Assembly: GCA_025766275.1 (NCBI GenBank)
Contig: JAFKAC010000017.1
Span: 496,001 to 560,000, forward strand
Direction of reading: 5' to 3'
Source of the DNA: Lactarius indigo
Taxonomy: Eukaryota > Basidiomycota > Agaricomycetes > Russulales > Russulaceae
Length of the DNA: 64,000 nucleotides
This document shows, piece by piece, positions 1-11,649 of the stretch; positions within the stretch are counted from its first letter, which is position 1, and each line of letters opens with the position of its first letter. The position numbers and the translations under genes were made by a program. A model generated the notes under the pieces. It searched no databases. It had not been told where the DNA came from and saw only the letters and a program-made list of their open reading frames with translations.

Positions 1-1910
1 GGCGCGGATTAAGCCGAGCATTTCTCTGTCGTAAATCTCATAGTTGCGTTCTTCTTTGCTCATGGACTGTGAGCGATACGCAATGGGATGCCAGAGACCG
101 TCCGGGTATTTCTGAGTTAGAATACCGCCAGTAGCAAATCCTGAAGCATCTACTTCGACTCTAGTTGGAAGGTTCGGATCGTATACTTTTAGAATAGGTT
201 CTTGTACGAAACGTTCCTTCAGTAGGTCAAAGGCTTTCTGCTGTTCAGACTGCCATGTCCAAGGAGTGTCTTTCTTAGTTAGGTCATGAAGGGGTCGGGC
301 GATAGCCGCGAAATCCTTGATGAACCTTCTATAGAAATTGGCGAACCCGATGAAAGCTCTTACTTCTTTGAGCGTAGTCGGGGTTGGCCACTCCTTTACT
401 GCAGAGACCTTGCCAGGGTCCATCTGCACTTCTCCGGGACGGATAATCATCCCAAGATACTCCATTTCTTGCTTCTCAAAATCGCACTTCTCAGGCTTGA
501 GATAGAGGTCGTATTGCTCTAACCGTGTCAACACCTCGCGTACTATTTTGCGATGGTGTTTAAGATTATTGCTATAGATGAGAATATCATCCATATAGAC
601 GGCGACCTCTCCTTGTGCGATAAGATCAGCAAAGACGGCGTTCATTAAGGCTTGGAAGGTGGCGGGGCTATTAGTCATGCCAAAATACATGACTTTAGGC
701 TCGTATAGACCCCTATTGGTGACAATGGCACCTTTCCATTCATCGCCTTCTTTGATGCGGATGTTATGATATCCCCATCGAACGTCGAACTTGGTGAAGT
801 ACTGTGCTCCCTTAAGCCTATTAATGATATCGGCAGCAAGTGGAAGTGGATATCGGTTCTTAATGGTGATTTTGTTAAGACGCCGATAGTCCTGGACTAG
901 GCGGAGTTTGCCGTCCTTTTTCTTTATGAAGAACACAGGGGATGCCATTGGTGACTTAGATGGCACTAAATATCCTTTCCCTATAGTTCGTCTAAGAATT
1001 TGTCTAGTTCCACTTGCTCACTGGGTGACATGGGGTACATTTTGACCTTCCAGTGTTTAACTGCATCTGGTTCAAGGTCTATAGCGTGGTCCCATGGCTG
1101 ATGCTCAGGGAGTCTCTGGGATTCTTCCTCAGAGAAGACTTTTGCGAAGTCTCGATAGTGCTCTGGGACCATCTCTTCGAAGGTTTTCTTAGGTTTGGAG
1201 GTTATCGCTTTCTCGGCAATCTGCTGAGAGTACGTGAAACCGGCCAAACAGAAAACTTCGTCAGAGACTGTGTCCAACACTTTCTCCGCAAGGAGACGGC
1301 GGCGTTCCATACGGTTCGCCATAATGCGCGTCACCTCTATCTCTATTTCCGGTGCAGCTATTTCAGCGCTGGAGTTGAGACGCATTGTGCCTTCCTGCCA
1401 ATTTATGTGTGGGTTCCGATGTCTAAGCCAGGGCAGTCCCAGTATGACTCGTTCTGGACCTAGTGAAGTGACCATGAAGTCGAACTTTTCTGCACTAGGA
1501 CCGACTTTAAGAACGAGTGTTACTTTGTGGGTAATACTGCCGGCTTCGTTGAGCGTCCCATCTATATTGTATAGAGTGATGGGGTGCTCCAGCGGAACTT
1601 GCAACATCTTGTGGCGGTCAGCGTACTTCTTGTCCAGGAACAACGAAGTTGCCCCAGAGTCTACCATGGCTGCTACTTTTACAGTACAATGACGTCCTTG
1701 TAATTCAACAGAAATATGAAAATGAGATCTGCTATCTTTTGTTTCGGGAATAATACATGAGGAAAGCGCTGCATCAGAAGTCATCACTTGCGGCGCTGCT
1801 ACAAATTGTGGAGCAATTGGAACACTAATACTATTGTTCATCTCCGAGGCAGATGTAGATGTAGAATCAGAACAGGAAGCCGAGACATCACTACTATCAA
1901 CTTTACAGGC
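1..1910 (-). pseudogene. Element A pol: protease, reverse transcriptase, start of RNase H
   Basis: Protease is seen in 1910-981 with the retropepsin motif VDSGAT near 1665. The reverse transcriptase frame is open from about 976 down to position 1: SPMASPVFFIKKKDGKLR near 905-950, the catalytic motif YMDDIL near 585, then an RNase H start (VEVDASG near 160, RNYEIYDREMLGLIRA at the edge). Near 976-985 the protease frame hits a TAG immediately before the reverse transcriptase frame, which is offset by one base, so a small indel separates the two. Upstream, the frame was continuous across what is now a solo LTR, because removing the LTR and one copy of its target duplication restores an open frame. 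RNase H, integrase and any chromodomain would be outside the window. Confidence 0.88.
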
Positions 1911-1915
1911 AGAAA

Positions 1916-2692
1916 TGTAGCGGTATGACTTATCGCTTACAACTAGACCAAGGTGAAGGTTAGCGAACTGAACTGGGAGCACACCCAAGCCTAGCGCGGA
2001 GACAAGTCACGCGCCGAACGTACAGTCACTGCGGAGAGTATGCACACGTGAGACCTTTATGCAAGGTCAAAGGCAAGGTGATCACGCAGTGGCACGCTGA
2101 GTGGAGAACCAAGAGGACAAGTTAACATTGGAGAAGTAAGGGAGGTACAAGGGGAATACGCACCTGAGTGGAGAACCAAGAGGACAAGTTGGTTCCACTC
2201 AGGACGCTACATGAGGGTTTATATACACTGCTGCGGCTGAGATCGAATTACTACTGAACCTTATTACTAAAGGTATGGGTAATAGTAATGAGTCAGACGC
2301 TGACGCGTCGCATCTAATAATAGCGTTATCTATTGTGCTGACTGATGCACAGTCATTAACGCTGACGGAAACAATGACGTGTCCTTATCTATGAGTCACA
2401 ACCCTAAGACAACGTAGTCTAGAACTATCTAGAATGTTCCCTGCTTATCGTCCAATGAGAAACTACTGTACTAATGAGGAAGGTGACCTAGAGAGGTAAC
2501 TCCTGTTAAGGAAGTTACTATCCCAGGGTCACGTGCTTATGGGTGCACATGTTGGCATCACGTGACTAACCATCTTATCATATCTAATGATAAGGACTTG
2601 GACGTTTGAGCGCAACGTTGGAGGCTTATATCTTCGTCAAATAAATCCATAAAAATATGGAAAAATAAGGCAAAAATAGAGCGTCCGTGACA
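1916..2692 (-). repeat. Solo LTR of family A inside element A pol
   Basis: This 777-bp sequence is closely similar to the element A 5' LTR at 5401-6172. It runs from TGTAGCGGTA to CGTGACA on the plus strand, that is TGTCACG...CTACA on the minus strand, with TG/CA ends. It is bordered by perfect 5-bp target duplications agaaa (1911-1915 and 2693-2697). No internal element sequence lies between, so it is a solo LTR left by LTR-LTR recombination. Confidence 0.93.
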
Positions 2693-2826
2693 AGAAACAG
2701 AATGGTACGTAGGAATTACAGATTGGTCCGAGTCCGAAACGAGGCGAGATCATAGGCATATCTTACAACTACATGAAACCGTATCTGTTTTACAGGGGGA
2801 GTCCGCAGCTATGACTACCCCTGGAT

Positions 2827-4850
2827 CTAAAAAGCCACCTTAAGAGCATTGATTTGCTCTTGTTGGGCTGTGAGCGCCGCCAATAACTTTGCCACGTCTG
2901 CCTGGGACGTATTGGCTTTGGGCGGTGCGGGATTACTTGTTTGGGCGGTGGAGGCTGCCAACTGACTGGAAGAAGGTTGAGAGGGGATCTCCTCACTACT
3001 GGCCGCAGCTTTCGCTTTGGCGGGTTTCCCCATAAATTTGAGCATGCAGACAGGTGCCCTATGTCCGACCTTTTGGCAATGGTGGCACACGTTGCGTTCG
3101 TGGTTTCCATCCTTCTTTGAGTGGTCCTTAGACCCACACCCGTAACACTTGCCTTGCATGTGTTTTTGATAGTCCTGTCGGGTCTTTCCGCCGGATGCGG
3201 GCTTGCTCGTGCCGGATCCCTGCTGACGTGATGCGTCAACTTGCATCGCGTCTGGATCGGACGGCTTGCCTGTGGGCAAGATCGACTGGCTAGACGAACC
3301 GCCCTTCTTCTCTGAGTCCCTCTGTCTTAGTCGCTGATCTAGTGACTGTGAGACCTGTTTGAGGTCGTCGAAGTCGACGTGGGCCTTGTCTGTCAAGGCT
3401 AAGGCATCTTTTACGTGGTCCGAGAGACCGTCGTAGAAGCGGGTGCGGAGGTCTGCTTTTGACCATCCAGTCTGTCCAGAGTACTGCTCGAACACGGATC
3501 AGTACTCTGCAACCGATCCGCGGCCCTGTTTTGTCTTCTTCAGTTGCTCCCTCGCAGTTTCTGTGGTATCGAGGGGTGAGAACTGTCGGTTGAACTCTTT
3601 GACGAATTCGTCCCAAGAGCTGCTGAACAGGATATTGTTTGACTGAAGTTGTTCGAGGTAAGGGAGAGCCCATGACTTGGCTTCCCCTTCCATAAGGTTA
3701 AGAACCGCCATTATCCAGCGGTCTTCTGCCCGGAAGTACATGCCCTGGGCCAGGTCCCAGGTATTCATAGCATCCTGCTGTGAGCCTGCCCAATTATGGA
3801 AGGCTGCAAGGAAGTGACGGGCATCTGTAGAGTTGCCTTTCCCATCCCAGGCTTTGGGACGGGCCACTACTTCCTTGTGTTTAGGGCTAGGCTTGGCCGC
3901 GGTTGCTGAAACCTGTGCGGTCAAGTCCGTGACCTTTTGTGTAAGTATACTGACTACTTGGCCCAAATCGCTTATGAGGCGCAAGCAGTCGTTGAGAGTT
4001 GGGGGCGGAGCAGGAGCTGTGGGGGTAGGTGGAGCGGCGGCGGCGGTGGACATCCTATCTAATTCATCTTGTCTCTTTCTTTCCTCGTACTTTTTAATCG
4101 ACTCCCGTCTGTCTTCGATGAGGCGAAGCTGTTCGTCTTCGTCGAAGTCGTCCCAGTCATCGAAGTTTTTGATCCACTCTTTTTCTTCTTTAGAGAGGAT
4201 CGTTCTGTACTTGGACGTTACTCCTGTGGGATACTGAGCTTGAGCTTGAGCTGCTCTCTGTTTCCCTTTGGGAGCTATCGTGGGAGTGGACGGATGGGGG
4301 AGGAGAAAGTTCGGGGACTAGTGCTGCCGCGAAGGCGATCAGCTGAGGGACGGTGAAAGGGGTGCCTGCAACAAGGCCGGAGGTACTGTAAAGTTCTAGA
4401 AGGGCGAAACGGAATTCTCTGTCGTAGTAGATTGCACGGACGTATGCTTCCGTGTCGTTTCGGGGTTCTCCTTCTAGAGAGAAGATGTAATGGACTTCTT
4501 CACCAGCAAAGACTTCTTGTTGGTGAGTAACAGGGGGTGCGTAGGGGTCGTCAACGAGTGTCTCGTTGGAGGAGGAATGCGCCGAGTGGTAAGAGTGCTC
4601 CGAAGCTGCTGTCGGAGTTGGGGATGCAAATCGGGGTGAAGGGATCGGGTCAGAGGACGAATGACCTGCTCCCTGAACGTGTAGCAATGCCGAAGCAGAG
4701 GCTAAGTTTGGAGTGAAATAAGAACGAGGTGGTGATGGGGGTGCTGGGACAGGGAGAATTGTTTCCTGTCTCCTCTGAAAGATACATCGAAGACGTTGAC
4801 GAACGTTCGCAAATATGCGAGGCAGTTTGAAAATAAAAGGTGGTATAATG
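2827..4850 (-). pseudogene. Element A gag with zinc knuckle
   Basis: The gag frame is open from about 4190 to 2827 except for one TGA at 3496-3498. It contains a proline/alanine-rich stretch (MSTAAAAPP at 4053), a capsid-like region (AWDGKGN, near 3860), and at the carboxy end a cysteine-rich region with CYGCGSKDH and the CCHC knuckle CHHCQKVGHRAPVC near 3060-3100. An amino-terminal part lies in another frame at 4190 to about 4850 (motif PPFIFKLPR, then a proline/serine-rich segment). The two frames meet at 4190, where one reads a stop and the other continues SKEEKEW, so a single-base shift has broken one gag. The amino-terminal part shows no ATG. Gag ends in TTT TAG with five T in a row, and pol continues in the -1 frame. 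Confidence 0.82.
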
Positions 4851-5388
4851 TGACGACGTGTTACGACGACCGCGAAACGCTAAGTCGAAGGTGATTGGAG
4901 AGTCCGATCAAGCAAGACCAATACACAGTGATAGTTTCACACTGCGCGAGGCTGCGGCGATAACGGAACACTCAGGAATGGGGTAAGGAAATGTGTAGAG
5001 CCACAAGGCTGTCTGCCTCAGTCTTCTCGACCTGTTGGCTGCCTCTCACGCTGAAGCGCTCTCAAACTTTTCTGTTTACTTTGCGTACAGCTGTCGCAGG
5101 CTAGGCCTGGCAGGCTTCTCTTCCACTTGCAGCTTATCTGGCGTGGTGACCAGTTCTGCAAGCAGTACCCAAACATTCTACTGATGACCAGATAGAATGC
5201 CTATAGGCAAGCACAATCTATGCCGACTTTACGGACAATAGAGTTGTACCAAGATAGCGCAGATTCTGCGTACGAAGGTCCACAGGCAAAGAGTGAGGTG
5301 GATAACACAAGGGACTTGTGGTCGTCAACCACCTAGAAAGGAAAATGGAAAACGCCGGTAAACAAGAGTGAAGAGGCATGTGAAAAGG
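4851..5388. other. Element A 5' untranslated leader, no gene seen
   Basis: This stretch lies between the element A primer-binding site and the first readable gag frame. Short reading frames here have no recognisable motif and one of them crosses the LTR border. I see no other structure. Confidence 0.5.
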
Positions 5389-5398
5389 AACTTGTCCT
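5389..5398 (-). promoter_or_regulatory. Element A self-priming primer-binding site
   Basis: On the minus strand the 5' LTR ends in CTACA, followed by TT and then AGGACAAGTT. This decamer is complementary to AACTTGTCCT, which begins at 5672 inside the LTR, 27 nt downstream of a TATATAAA box at 5707-5700. The layout equals that of elements B and C. Confidence 0.75.
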
Positions 5399-5400
5399 AA

Positions 5401-6172
5401 TGTAGCGGTATGACTTATCGCGACAACTAGACCAAGAGAGAGTAAGTGAACTGAACAGGGAACACACTCAAGCCTAGCGTGGAGACAAGTCACGCGCTGA
5501 ATGTACAGGCACAGCGGAGGGTAGACACACATGAGGACTTTATGCAAGTCCAAAGGTCAGGTGATCACGCTGTGGCACGCTGAGTGGAGAACCAAGAGGA
5601 CAAGTTAACATTGGAGAGGTAAGGGAAGTACAAGAGAATACGCACCTGAGTGGAGAACCAAGAGGACAAGTTGGTTCCACTCAGGACGCTACATGAGGGT
5701 TTATATACTGTGCTGCGGCTGAGTTCGAATTACTATAGAACCTTATTACTAAAGGTATGTGTAATAGTAATGAGTCAGACGCTGATGCGTCGTATCTAAT
5801 AATAGCGTTATCTATTGTGCTGACTGATGCACAGTCATTAACGCTGACAGAACAATGACGTGTCCTTATCTATGAGTCACAACCCTAAGACAACGTAGTC
5901 TAGAACTGTCTAGAATGTTCCCTGCTTATCGTCCAATGAGAAACTACTTTACTAATGAGGAAAGTGACCTAAAGGGGTAACATCCGATAAGGAAGTTACT
6001 ATCCCAGGGTCACGTGCTTGTGGGTGCACATGTTGGCATCACGTGACTAACCATCTTATCATATCTAATGATAAGGACTTGGATATTTGACGCAACGTTG
6101 GAACCTCATATCTTCACCAAATAAATCCGTAAAAATACAGAAAATAAGGCGAAAAATAGAGCGTCCGTGACA
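5401..6172 (-). repeat. Element A 5' LTR
   Basis: This 772-bp LTR has minus-strand ends TGTCACGGAC and CATACCGCTACA. It contains the promoter TATATAAA (5707-5700) and the predicted transcript start near 5672. It is similar over its length to the solo LTR at 1916-2692. Confidence 0.9.
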
Positions 6173-6292
6173 CGGTGTGCCTTCACGCATTCACTAAAAC
6201 AGGGGCACGGGTCTCCACACCATCGTTGCTATTCGCTAAGTTACCGCCACTACATTACGCTCAAGTCAAGCTAACGTCGTGACGACGTTACA
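6173..6292 (+). repeat. Degenerate 3' part of a family-B LTR
   Basis: The stretch ending CTAACGTCGTGACGACGTTACA matches the end of the solo LTR at 13001-13493. Upstream similarity (gtgtgccttcacgcattcac against gtgcgccttcgagcgttcac) reaches the border of the element A LTR. It is the right-hand remainder of an older LTR into which element A inserted. Confidence 0.7.
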
Positions 6293-6569
6293 ACTGTTCT
6301 ATAGTACCGCGCCGATTGTAAAGAAGTTTGGCTTACGCTATAACAATATGCGGAGCGGCCCTTTGCGTCAGCGATTTTGGCTTATGCGCCCACAGCGACG
6401 TACTACCTCGATCAGATACACAACTTTGAGCGTCGTTCGTATTTCCTTGCGATAAGATCGGTCATAGATAACACCACTCTTTACTCTTCGATGCTTGATT
6501 ACGCGTTACAACCCCTTTTACTTATCAATCTACCGGTGCCTTACAGCATGCAGCACCCCCTACTCCATC

Positions 6570-7880
6570 CTACCCTGAGTTCGGCTCAACTGCATAGGCT
6601 GGAGGAACCGAGTCTACTCTCCTCCTCATCACAACTATGTCCCTAACGGCACCGGACTGCAAGTTGGCCGACCCATTCGAGGCAGAACTAGGTGCAGTCA
6701 CTCTAGCTAGGTGCTCCTGTTCTAGGATGAAATCAAGCTTGATCCGGTCCAATTTGGCCTGGTACCAGTCAAAGTCGTCAAGACTAATCAGTCCTGTCGC
6801 CCGGTGGTATTCAAAATTGGCAGCCGCGAACTCGAAAGCAGTAAATCGCTCGCCAGGCAGAGGAGGACCAATGACGAGTGTTATGATCTGACGCTTCGGA
6901 CCTCAGTCACAGTATGTCTCCACCCTGCCTTTCCCTTTCTGTACTATACCTTGTTACCAAAGGAGCTACTGTTACTAGTGGTGCTGTTTCTTTGATCCGA
7001 ACTTCTGCTTGCTCTGTTTAGTCTCTTTGATATTGTGTGGACTTGTGTTCATGTTGTTTGGAACCCTGTCCTATATAAACCTGTACTATAGACCGTAGGA
7101 AGCCAGACTTGGCTTTGTTTGCAATCTAGCAACCTTGCCTTTGTACTTTGGTGTGACCTCGCTCTATTCCCTTCTCTTGTGCATCCCCTACCTCAGTCCT
7201 TAGCCAGGACACTTCGAAGTCTTTGCAGTTGAACTATATCAACGTGTCACACCTGTTATACTCTGTGCACTAGCAAGATCAAGTGTAGAGAAGTGTTAGA
7301 CACTTCGGACGAGGAGTCCTACATTACAGAGTAGTGCTGCACCCTGTGCCACACTTTTGCCACTTGTGTCTCATAGCAATAAGACAACAGAGGTCTTCGC
7401 TTGACACTTGTGTGACTTGAAACCCCTAGAACCCACGCCCCTACTAGGACGTAACAACAAGGGCAGAAAAGTAGGACCAATCGAGGATGGCGTAAAATTG
7501 GATCAAGCGATCCTTGTCTCTGGCAACGACCCTCGGGAATTTCTGAATCCAGTCTAACTCAGCATAGGGCTGAGCTTCTGCCTCAATTTCGGCACGTATC
7601 GTGAGTGCGCGTTCGCTGACGCCAGGCACATTGGCAAACTCGGCCAGCACCTCGAGGTTCTTCTATTGTCCTCTCAACCCCAACAAGCAAACAAAATCGA
7701 AAGAAGACGCACCCAAGAGTGATAGAACAAAAACAGCCAAGTCGCCACCATCTGGCTACAAAGGGGCCACTTGGGCCAAGTTTCACTCAGCGCGATAAAA
7801 CTCTGCTGTGCAAGCTCAAATGCCTTGACTGTGCGGCTGTGAAAAGTATTAGCGACCGCCTGATTATTGTGACCAGACAT
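6570..7880 (-). pseudogene. P3: unknown tandem-paralog family member split by a solo LTR
   Basis: Exon 1 is 7880-7713 (ATG, MSGHNNQ, ends W before donor GTGCGT). Exon 2 starts at 7662 (acceptor AATAG) and contains LDWIQKFPRVV. At 7457 it runs into solo LTR D1. Beyond the LTR, from 6873, the same frame resumes and stays open to a stop at 6570-6572 (GERFTAFEFAAANFEYHR). Removing the LTR and one copy of its target duplication rejoins the frame exactly, giving about 225 codons. The W-I/L-x-x-(F/S)-P-x-VV block and the following helical region match P1 (WIDHSPQVVEG...), so these are paralogs. Function is not recognised. The region may continue downstream with lost exons. Confidence 0.7.
6879..7456 (+). 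repeat. Solo LTR D1 (family D)
   Basis: This 578-bp LTR has ends TGTTATGATC and GTAACA and is closely similar to the split LTR at 14950-15268 plus 23103-23363. Flanking 5-mers acgag (6874-6878) and acaag (7457-7461) are a target duplication with one CpG-type change. It contains TATATAAA near 7073-7080 and, 25 nt downstream, AGACTTGGCTT. By analogy with A-C this predicts AAGCCAAGTCT as the family's primer-binding site. No internal part of family D is present in the window. Confidence 0.88.
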
Positions 7881-8191
7881 GATACGCAAAAGAAAAGAAT
7901 ATACCGCCTGTGGCTAGATTCGCCAGCCTTAAGTAGCCACCCCCGAGACCGTTTTACCTTGCCCATGCAGATCGGCTACCGCGATAGGACATTTTCTTTC
8001 GGCCGATGGAACTCGCTCAGCAAAAATTTATGTTCCCTGTTACGCAATACAGCGCTACAACGAGCCAAGTTCCTTGGTGCACCCTATCGGTCCCCCGACG
8101 ACTCGCAACTTCTAGAACTAGGAGGAGGAACGCTAACTACCTTTACACACAGATTAACATGGGCCAGAAACAGGCAGCATCGAGCGCTTAC

Positions 8192-8848
8192 CTGGGTCAA
8201 GAACGACAGTCCCCTCGGTCATCGACAGAGTCCCAGGTTGCGTTACGGCCGATCCGCGTGCTAACAGCCATTCCCAGGAAGCCTCTAGGCGGCCGAGTTC
8301 GAGTCGACCAAGGTGCCAAACGTATTCTTCACGCCTAATCACAGCGGTCCGGTAGTAGTCCCTGAGCTCCTGATCGGCGAGATTGTACATGTCAGGAAGG
8401 TTCCCGCTTGCGGCCGCCCCAAGAAGCCAAATGTTGAGAACGCGCGCCTGTGCATTGGATATGATGGCAGAATGCAATACCAGCCGATCACTGAAACCCT
8501 CTACAACCTCAGGGAATAACCGTAGCCATTCAACAGCAGCATATGGCACAGCCCACTCCTTAACCTTGGCAACTAATTTATAAGCCTCATGGCTGACGGC
8601 CGAACTGGAGAGGCTGGCAGCGGCATGAACACTGGTCTGCTCACATATCAGCAATGAAATGGACAAACAACAACAGCCCTCACCCAGAGAGGATAGAAGC
8701 GCCGCAACCACTCAGTAACATTTTTCACCCATAACAGACACTCAACCATAGTCTGTCCGTACAGCAACAGAGCGCGTTCTGCAATGTCAAGGTTGCCTGG
8801 ATAGTCGGGCGAAGACAGCGAAACGCGAGGAGAAGTGGCCGATGACAT
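8192..8848 (-). CDS. P2: unknown tandem-paralog family member, possibly incomplete
   Basis: Exon 1 is 8848-8684 (starts MSSATSPRVS, ends FYPLW before donor GTGAGG). Exon 2 is 8636-8192 (TSVHAAAS... to DPG before donor GTAAGCG). The shared block is VEWLRLFPEVVEG, comparable to WIDHSPQVVEG in P1 and WIQKFPRVV in P3. A third exon of about 34 codons could follow (8110-8010) but I cannot confirm it. The equivalent of the cysteine-rich final exons of P1 is not evident. The product has no motif I know. It may be a functional short paralog or a 3'-truncated copy. Confidence 0.55.
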
Positions 8849-9152
8849 GGCCTTCAAGAACAGGGTATAGAAAGTGGCAAGAAAGACTAGCGATGGCAGG
8901 TATTAAAGGCCAATCGTCGGCCCTGCAAGGACCGACCGCCTCGGCCAAGCGCAATGACCAACCACAGAACCGCATGTGACCGGCGCAGCCTGAGTGTCCA
9001 ACACCTCAGCTGAGGACAGCCAAAGTTTTTTTTTAGGGGAGGAGAAAAGAAAGAACAATTCGCTATCATGCCAGCCAAACATAACAAAGCGCATAAATTC
9101 AAAGCAAGATGACAGCAATGTACTAAGCACAGATTCAAAGGTCCAGCTGGCC

Positions 9153-10654
9153 TCACACATCGCCCATCGTAGTATCGAGCTCCACCACAACAGAAGGATA
9201 GCCAGCCGCTACCATAGAGCTCTCAAAAACAACGCTGGGGCCCTCAACTTCAACTACCTCATCATCGGCCATCACATTGACCGACGACTTCTTCTCGACC
9301 TTCACACGTTTTGGCCGCGACCCTGAGATCGACGGCCCTGGCGCTACGACATCACCTAGAATCTTGGCATACCTCTGCTCAACAAATGTGACATGCGCAT
9401 TAGCGACCTCGGCGGTAGTGCGAGCGCACACGAGTTCGGTTCGCCAAAATAGAGTCGCGGCAGCCTTGTCGGTCCCAGGCGGAACACCAGCATCAGTTTT
9501 GAGAAACCCAGCCGGACCAGTGGAAGGAAGAACGAGAGCCGGCACCGGTACAGCATGAACTGCCTTGCGACGAGTACGAGAAGGCGCAATGGCCGGAGGA
9601 ACACACAGGCATTTGGTGTCCTCGCAACAAGCGCACATATATGGCACGACAGAACCAACCTGCGGCGCGCACTTGACCTTATTGCACGTACAAAAATCAC
9701 ACTACCACAAAATCAGTTAAGAAGAAGAGAAAACAGAAAACGAAAACTTACCCGAACATAATCCGGCAGAGTGCTGATGTCCATCAGCTCCTCTGAACAA
9801 GAACACTTGACACCGAATCGCCGCATGGAAGAAGACTCCTATGACCCATTGGAGGTCAACTCAAAAAGGCAGAAGATAAGAAAGAACGCGTACCGGCGTG
9901 GCAAGAGCAGCCAACGCAGCGAGTGTGGCTTGGTGAACAGGCCGCTGAGATGATGAAGGCGCGAGACCGAGTGCAGGCTCAGGGGCAGAAATGGGCGACG
10001 GCGCAGAAGCACCCGACAGCACCGGGGACGGCACCAAAGACTGCAAGGGCGACGGCACAGAAGAAGAGGGAGGAGGAACGACCGAAAGTGAAGGAGAGGC
10101 AGCGAGAGCGCCATCCGGTCCCGTGGTGAGGACGCGCCGCTTGTGCTCCTCAAACTTGGCCAAGGACATACTGCCCTCGTTAACTTGCTTGGTGTACTCA
10201 ACAAGACGTGAGAACTCGTCCAGGGGCAACGGGCTGAGCCATGCAGGAACGACAGAATCGATGACAGATGCGACAGGAGCGGGCATAGTGCGCACGGCAG
10301 CCAGTTGGCGTAGCTGCTCCTCTCGCCCCTCGACAACCTGAGGCGAATGATCAATCCAGGTCTCATTGGCATGATGGAGGAGTCGACCACGAATGTCTTG
10401 AAGAAAACCCGCGACTTGCGCGTCACTACCAACATCAAGACCGGCGCGAGCCCCAGCCTCGAAGACCATATCCTACTCGACCTTAAAGCAGTCAACTAAC
10501 AGAAAGTGGCGAACCAACATACCAGAGACGACGAAAATTCTTGAACCCAATTGGCTGCGTTAGCAGCGATAGGCGCGACCCCGTCCAACTCTGGGTGCAT
10601 CCTCATTAATGCCTTGAGGGCAACCTCGTACTTGCAGAGTAGTGGGGTGGACAT
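9153..10654 (-). CDS. P1: four-exon protein of unknown function with cysteine-rich region
   Basis: The splice-consistent model is exon 1 10654-10523, exon 2 10472-9894, exon 3 9838-9752 and exon 4 9677-9153. All joins are in phase (total about 440 aa) and introns are 51-74 nt. The start is MSTPLLCKYE. Exon 2 carries the family block WIDHSPQVVEG and a helical segment (DEFSRLVEYTKQVNEG), then a serine/proline-rich linker. Exons 3-4 form a cysteine cluster: VKCSCSEELMD, YVRVKCAP, CACCEDTKCLC. A basic patch RPKRVKVEKK and an acidic tail follow. A metal-binding role is suggested only by the cysteines. No known family is recognised. P2 and P3 directly downstream are paralogs in the same orientation, so the family was amplified in tandem. 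Confidence 0.65.
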
Positions 10655-11009
10655 AGCGGTAGGGAGAAGATGTGGAAGCAAAAAGACAAGGCAAGAAATC
10701 AACTAAGCGATGCATGACTTTATTACTGACGGGACGTGCCGAGCAAAAAGAAAATTAGCCACACGGAAGATCCCGGCAGCAAACAAGGTGGTGGACTGAT
10801 GGCCGATGCTACTGAACCTGACTGGGGACAGTCAGAAGCTCAGTGGGGAGGAGATGATGCACCCAGTGTGCAGCTGGACGGATACACCGACAGTTTTTGC
10901 AGGTTCCACCTAGTACGCATGTGGACCAACAATAGCGATACGACAGAATATACAAGGACGATTCCGGCCCGGTGGGCGATACCATGAGCGGCTGGGCTCT
11001 CATACGCAT
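10655..11009. other. Intergenic, upstream of P1
   Basis: No coding region or known repeat is seen here. It should contain the P1 promoter, but I see no distinct element. Confidence 0.4.
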
Positions 11010-11209
11010 TAAGGAGAAGCGAGACGACCGTCTTAGGCTCTGTACCGACGGGACACACATAGCGGTGTGTTGGTGTCGCTCCTAGTCTGCGAGACTAATA
11101 GGCTGAGCTAAGAAGAAGCGAGGCAACCGTCCCAGGTTCTGTACCGGCGAGACACACATAGTGGTGTGTCGGCGTCGCTCCTAGCCTGCCAGACAAATTG
11201 GCCGAGCCA
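11010..11209 (+). repeat. Two-copy tandem repeat, period about 99 bp
   Basis: The segment starting aaggagaagcgagacgaccg and ending near ggctgagcta is followed by a diverged second copy starting agaagaagcgaggcaaccg. Both contain GACACACATAG(C/T)GGTGTGT, itself a small inverted repeat. Confidence 0.75.
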
Positions 11210-11641
11210 GAGGAGCCCAGCAACCGCGTAGGCAGCCACAAGTCCACCTGACATCCTCGAGGCGCTATAGAGCGCAATTGCGACTGAATATTCACAGCTT
11301 TGGGTCCCTGTTGCTAGGATTCGTGCCGGTAACCGCCCAATGAGAATAGCGACCGCGACCTTGAGAGTACCGAACTGCGTCGGTCGACATCGAACGTGCT
11401 TCGCACCAGTACCACAGCTGCCGATTGGTAGTTTGCTCAGGTAGGCGTAACCCTACAGATATAACTCTGGACTTGTACGGCTGATAGTAGAACAGTAGAA
11501 GCCTATTTAAGAGCCAGAGTTTCGTTGTATTTAGAAGAAGGAGGCTAGGACTCTCCTGTACATTCCACATTCTCCTACCTTCTCAATCACACTCCTCTTG
11601 GCTTTGGATTTCCCTTCCCATTGCCACTTAAACATCTATAA
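11210..11641. other. Unassigned sequence between tandem repeat and MITE
   Basis: Short reading frames only, none with a motif. Nothing recognised. Confidence 0.4.
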
Positions 11642-11649
11642 CTCTCGCA

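Larger units (their letters stand above)
1..6172 (-). mobile_element. Element A: Ty3/gypsy LTR retrotransposon, decayed, truncated by the window edge
   Basis: Order on the minus strand is 5' LTR (6172-5401), primer-binding site, gag, protease, reverse transcriptase and the start of RNase H, which runs off position 1. The element is damaged: a frameshift near 4190 and a TGA at 3496-3498 in gag, a TGA at 2750-2752 in the gag-pol leader, and a one-base frameshift near 976. A solo LTR of the same family (1916-2692) was later inserted in pol. The 5' LTR has no matching 5-bp repeats on its two sides (cctaa versus cggtg), as expected when one side is element interior. The sequence right of 6172 is an LTR remnant of another family, so A probably inserted there. 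Its 3' LTR should lie left of this window and be followed by cggtg. Confidence 0.9.

Noticed and set aside
1053..1692. Plus-strand frames over the element A protease
   Set aside because: They are antisense shadows of the pol frame, which has clear protease and reverse transcriptase motifs.
5218..5553. 111-codon minus-strand frame as a gene
   Set aside because: It crosses the border of the element A LTR into the leader and has no motif.
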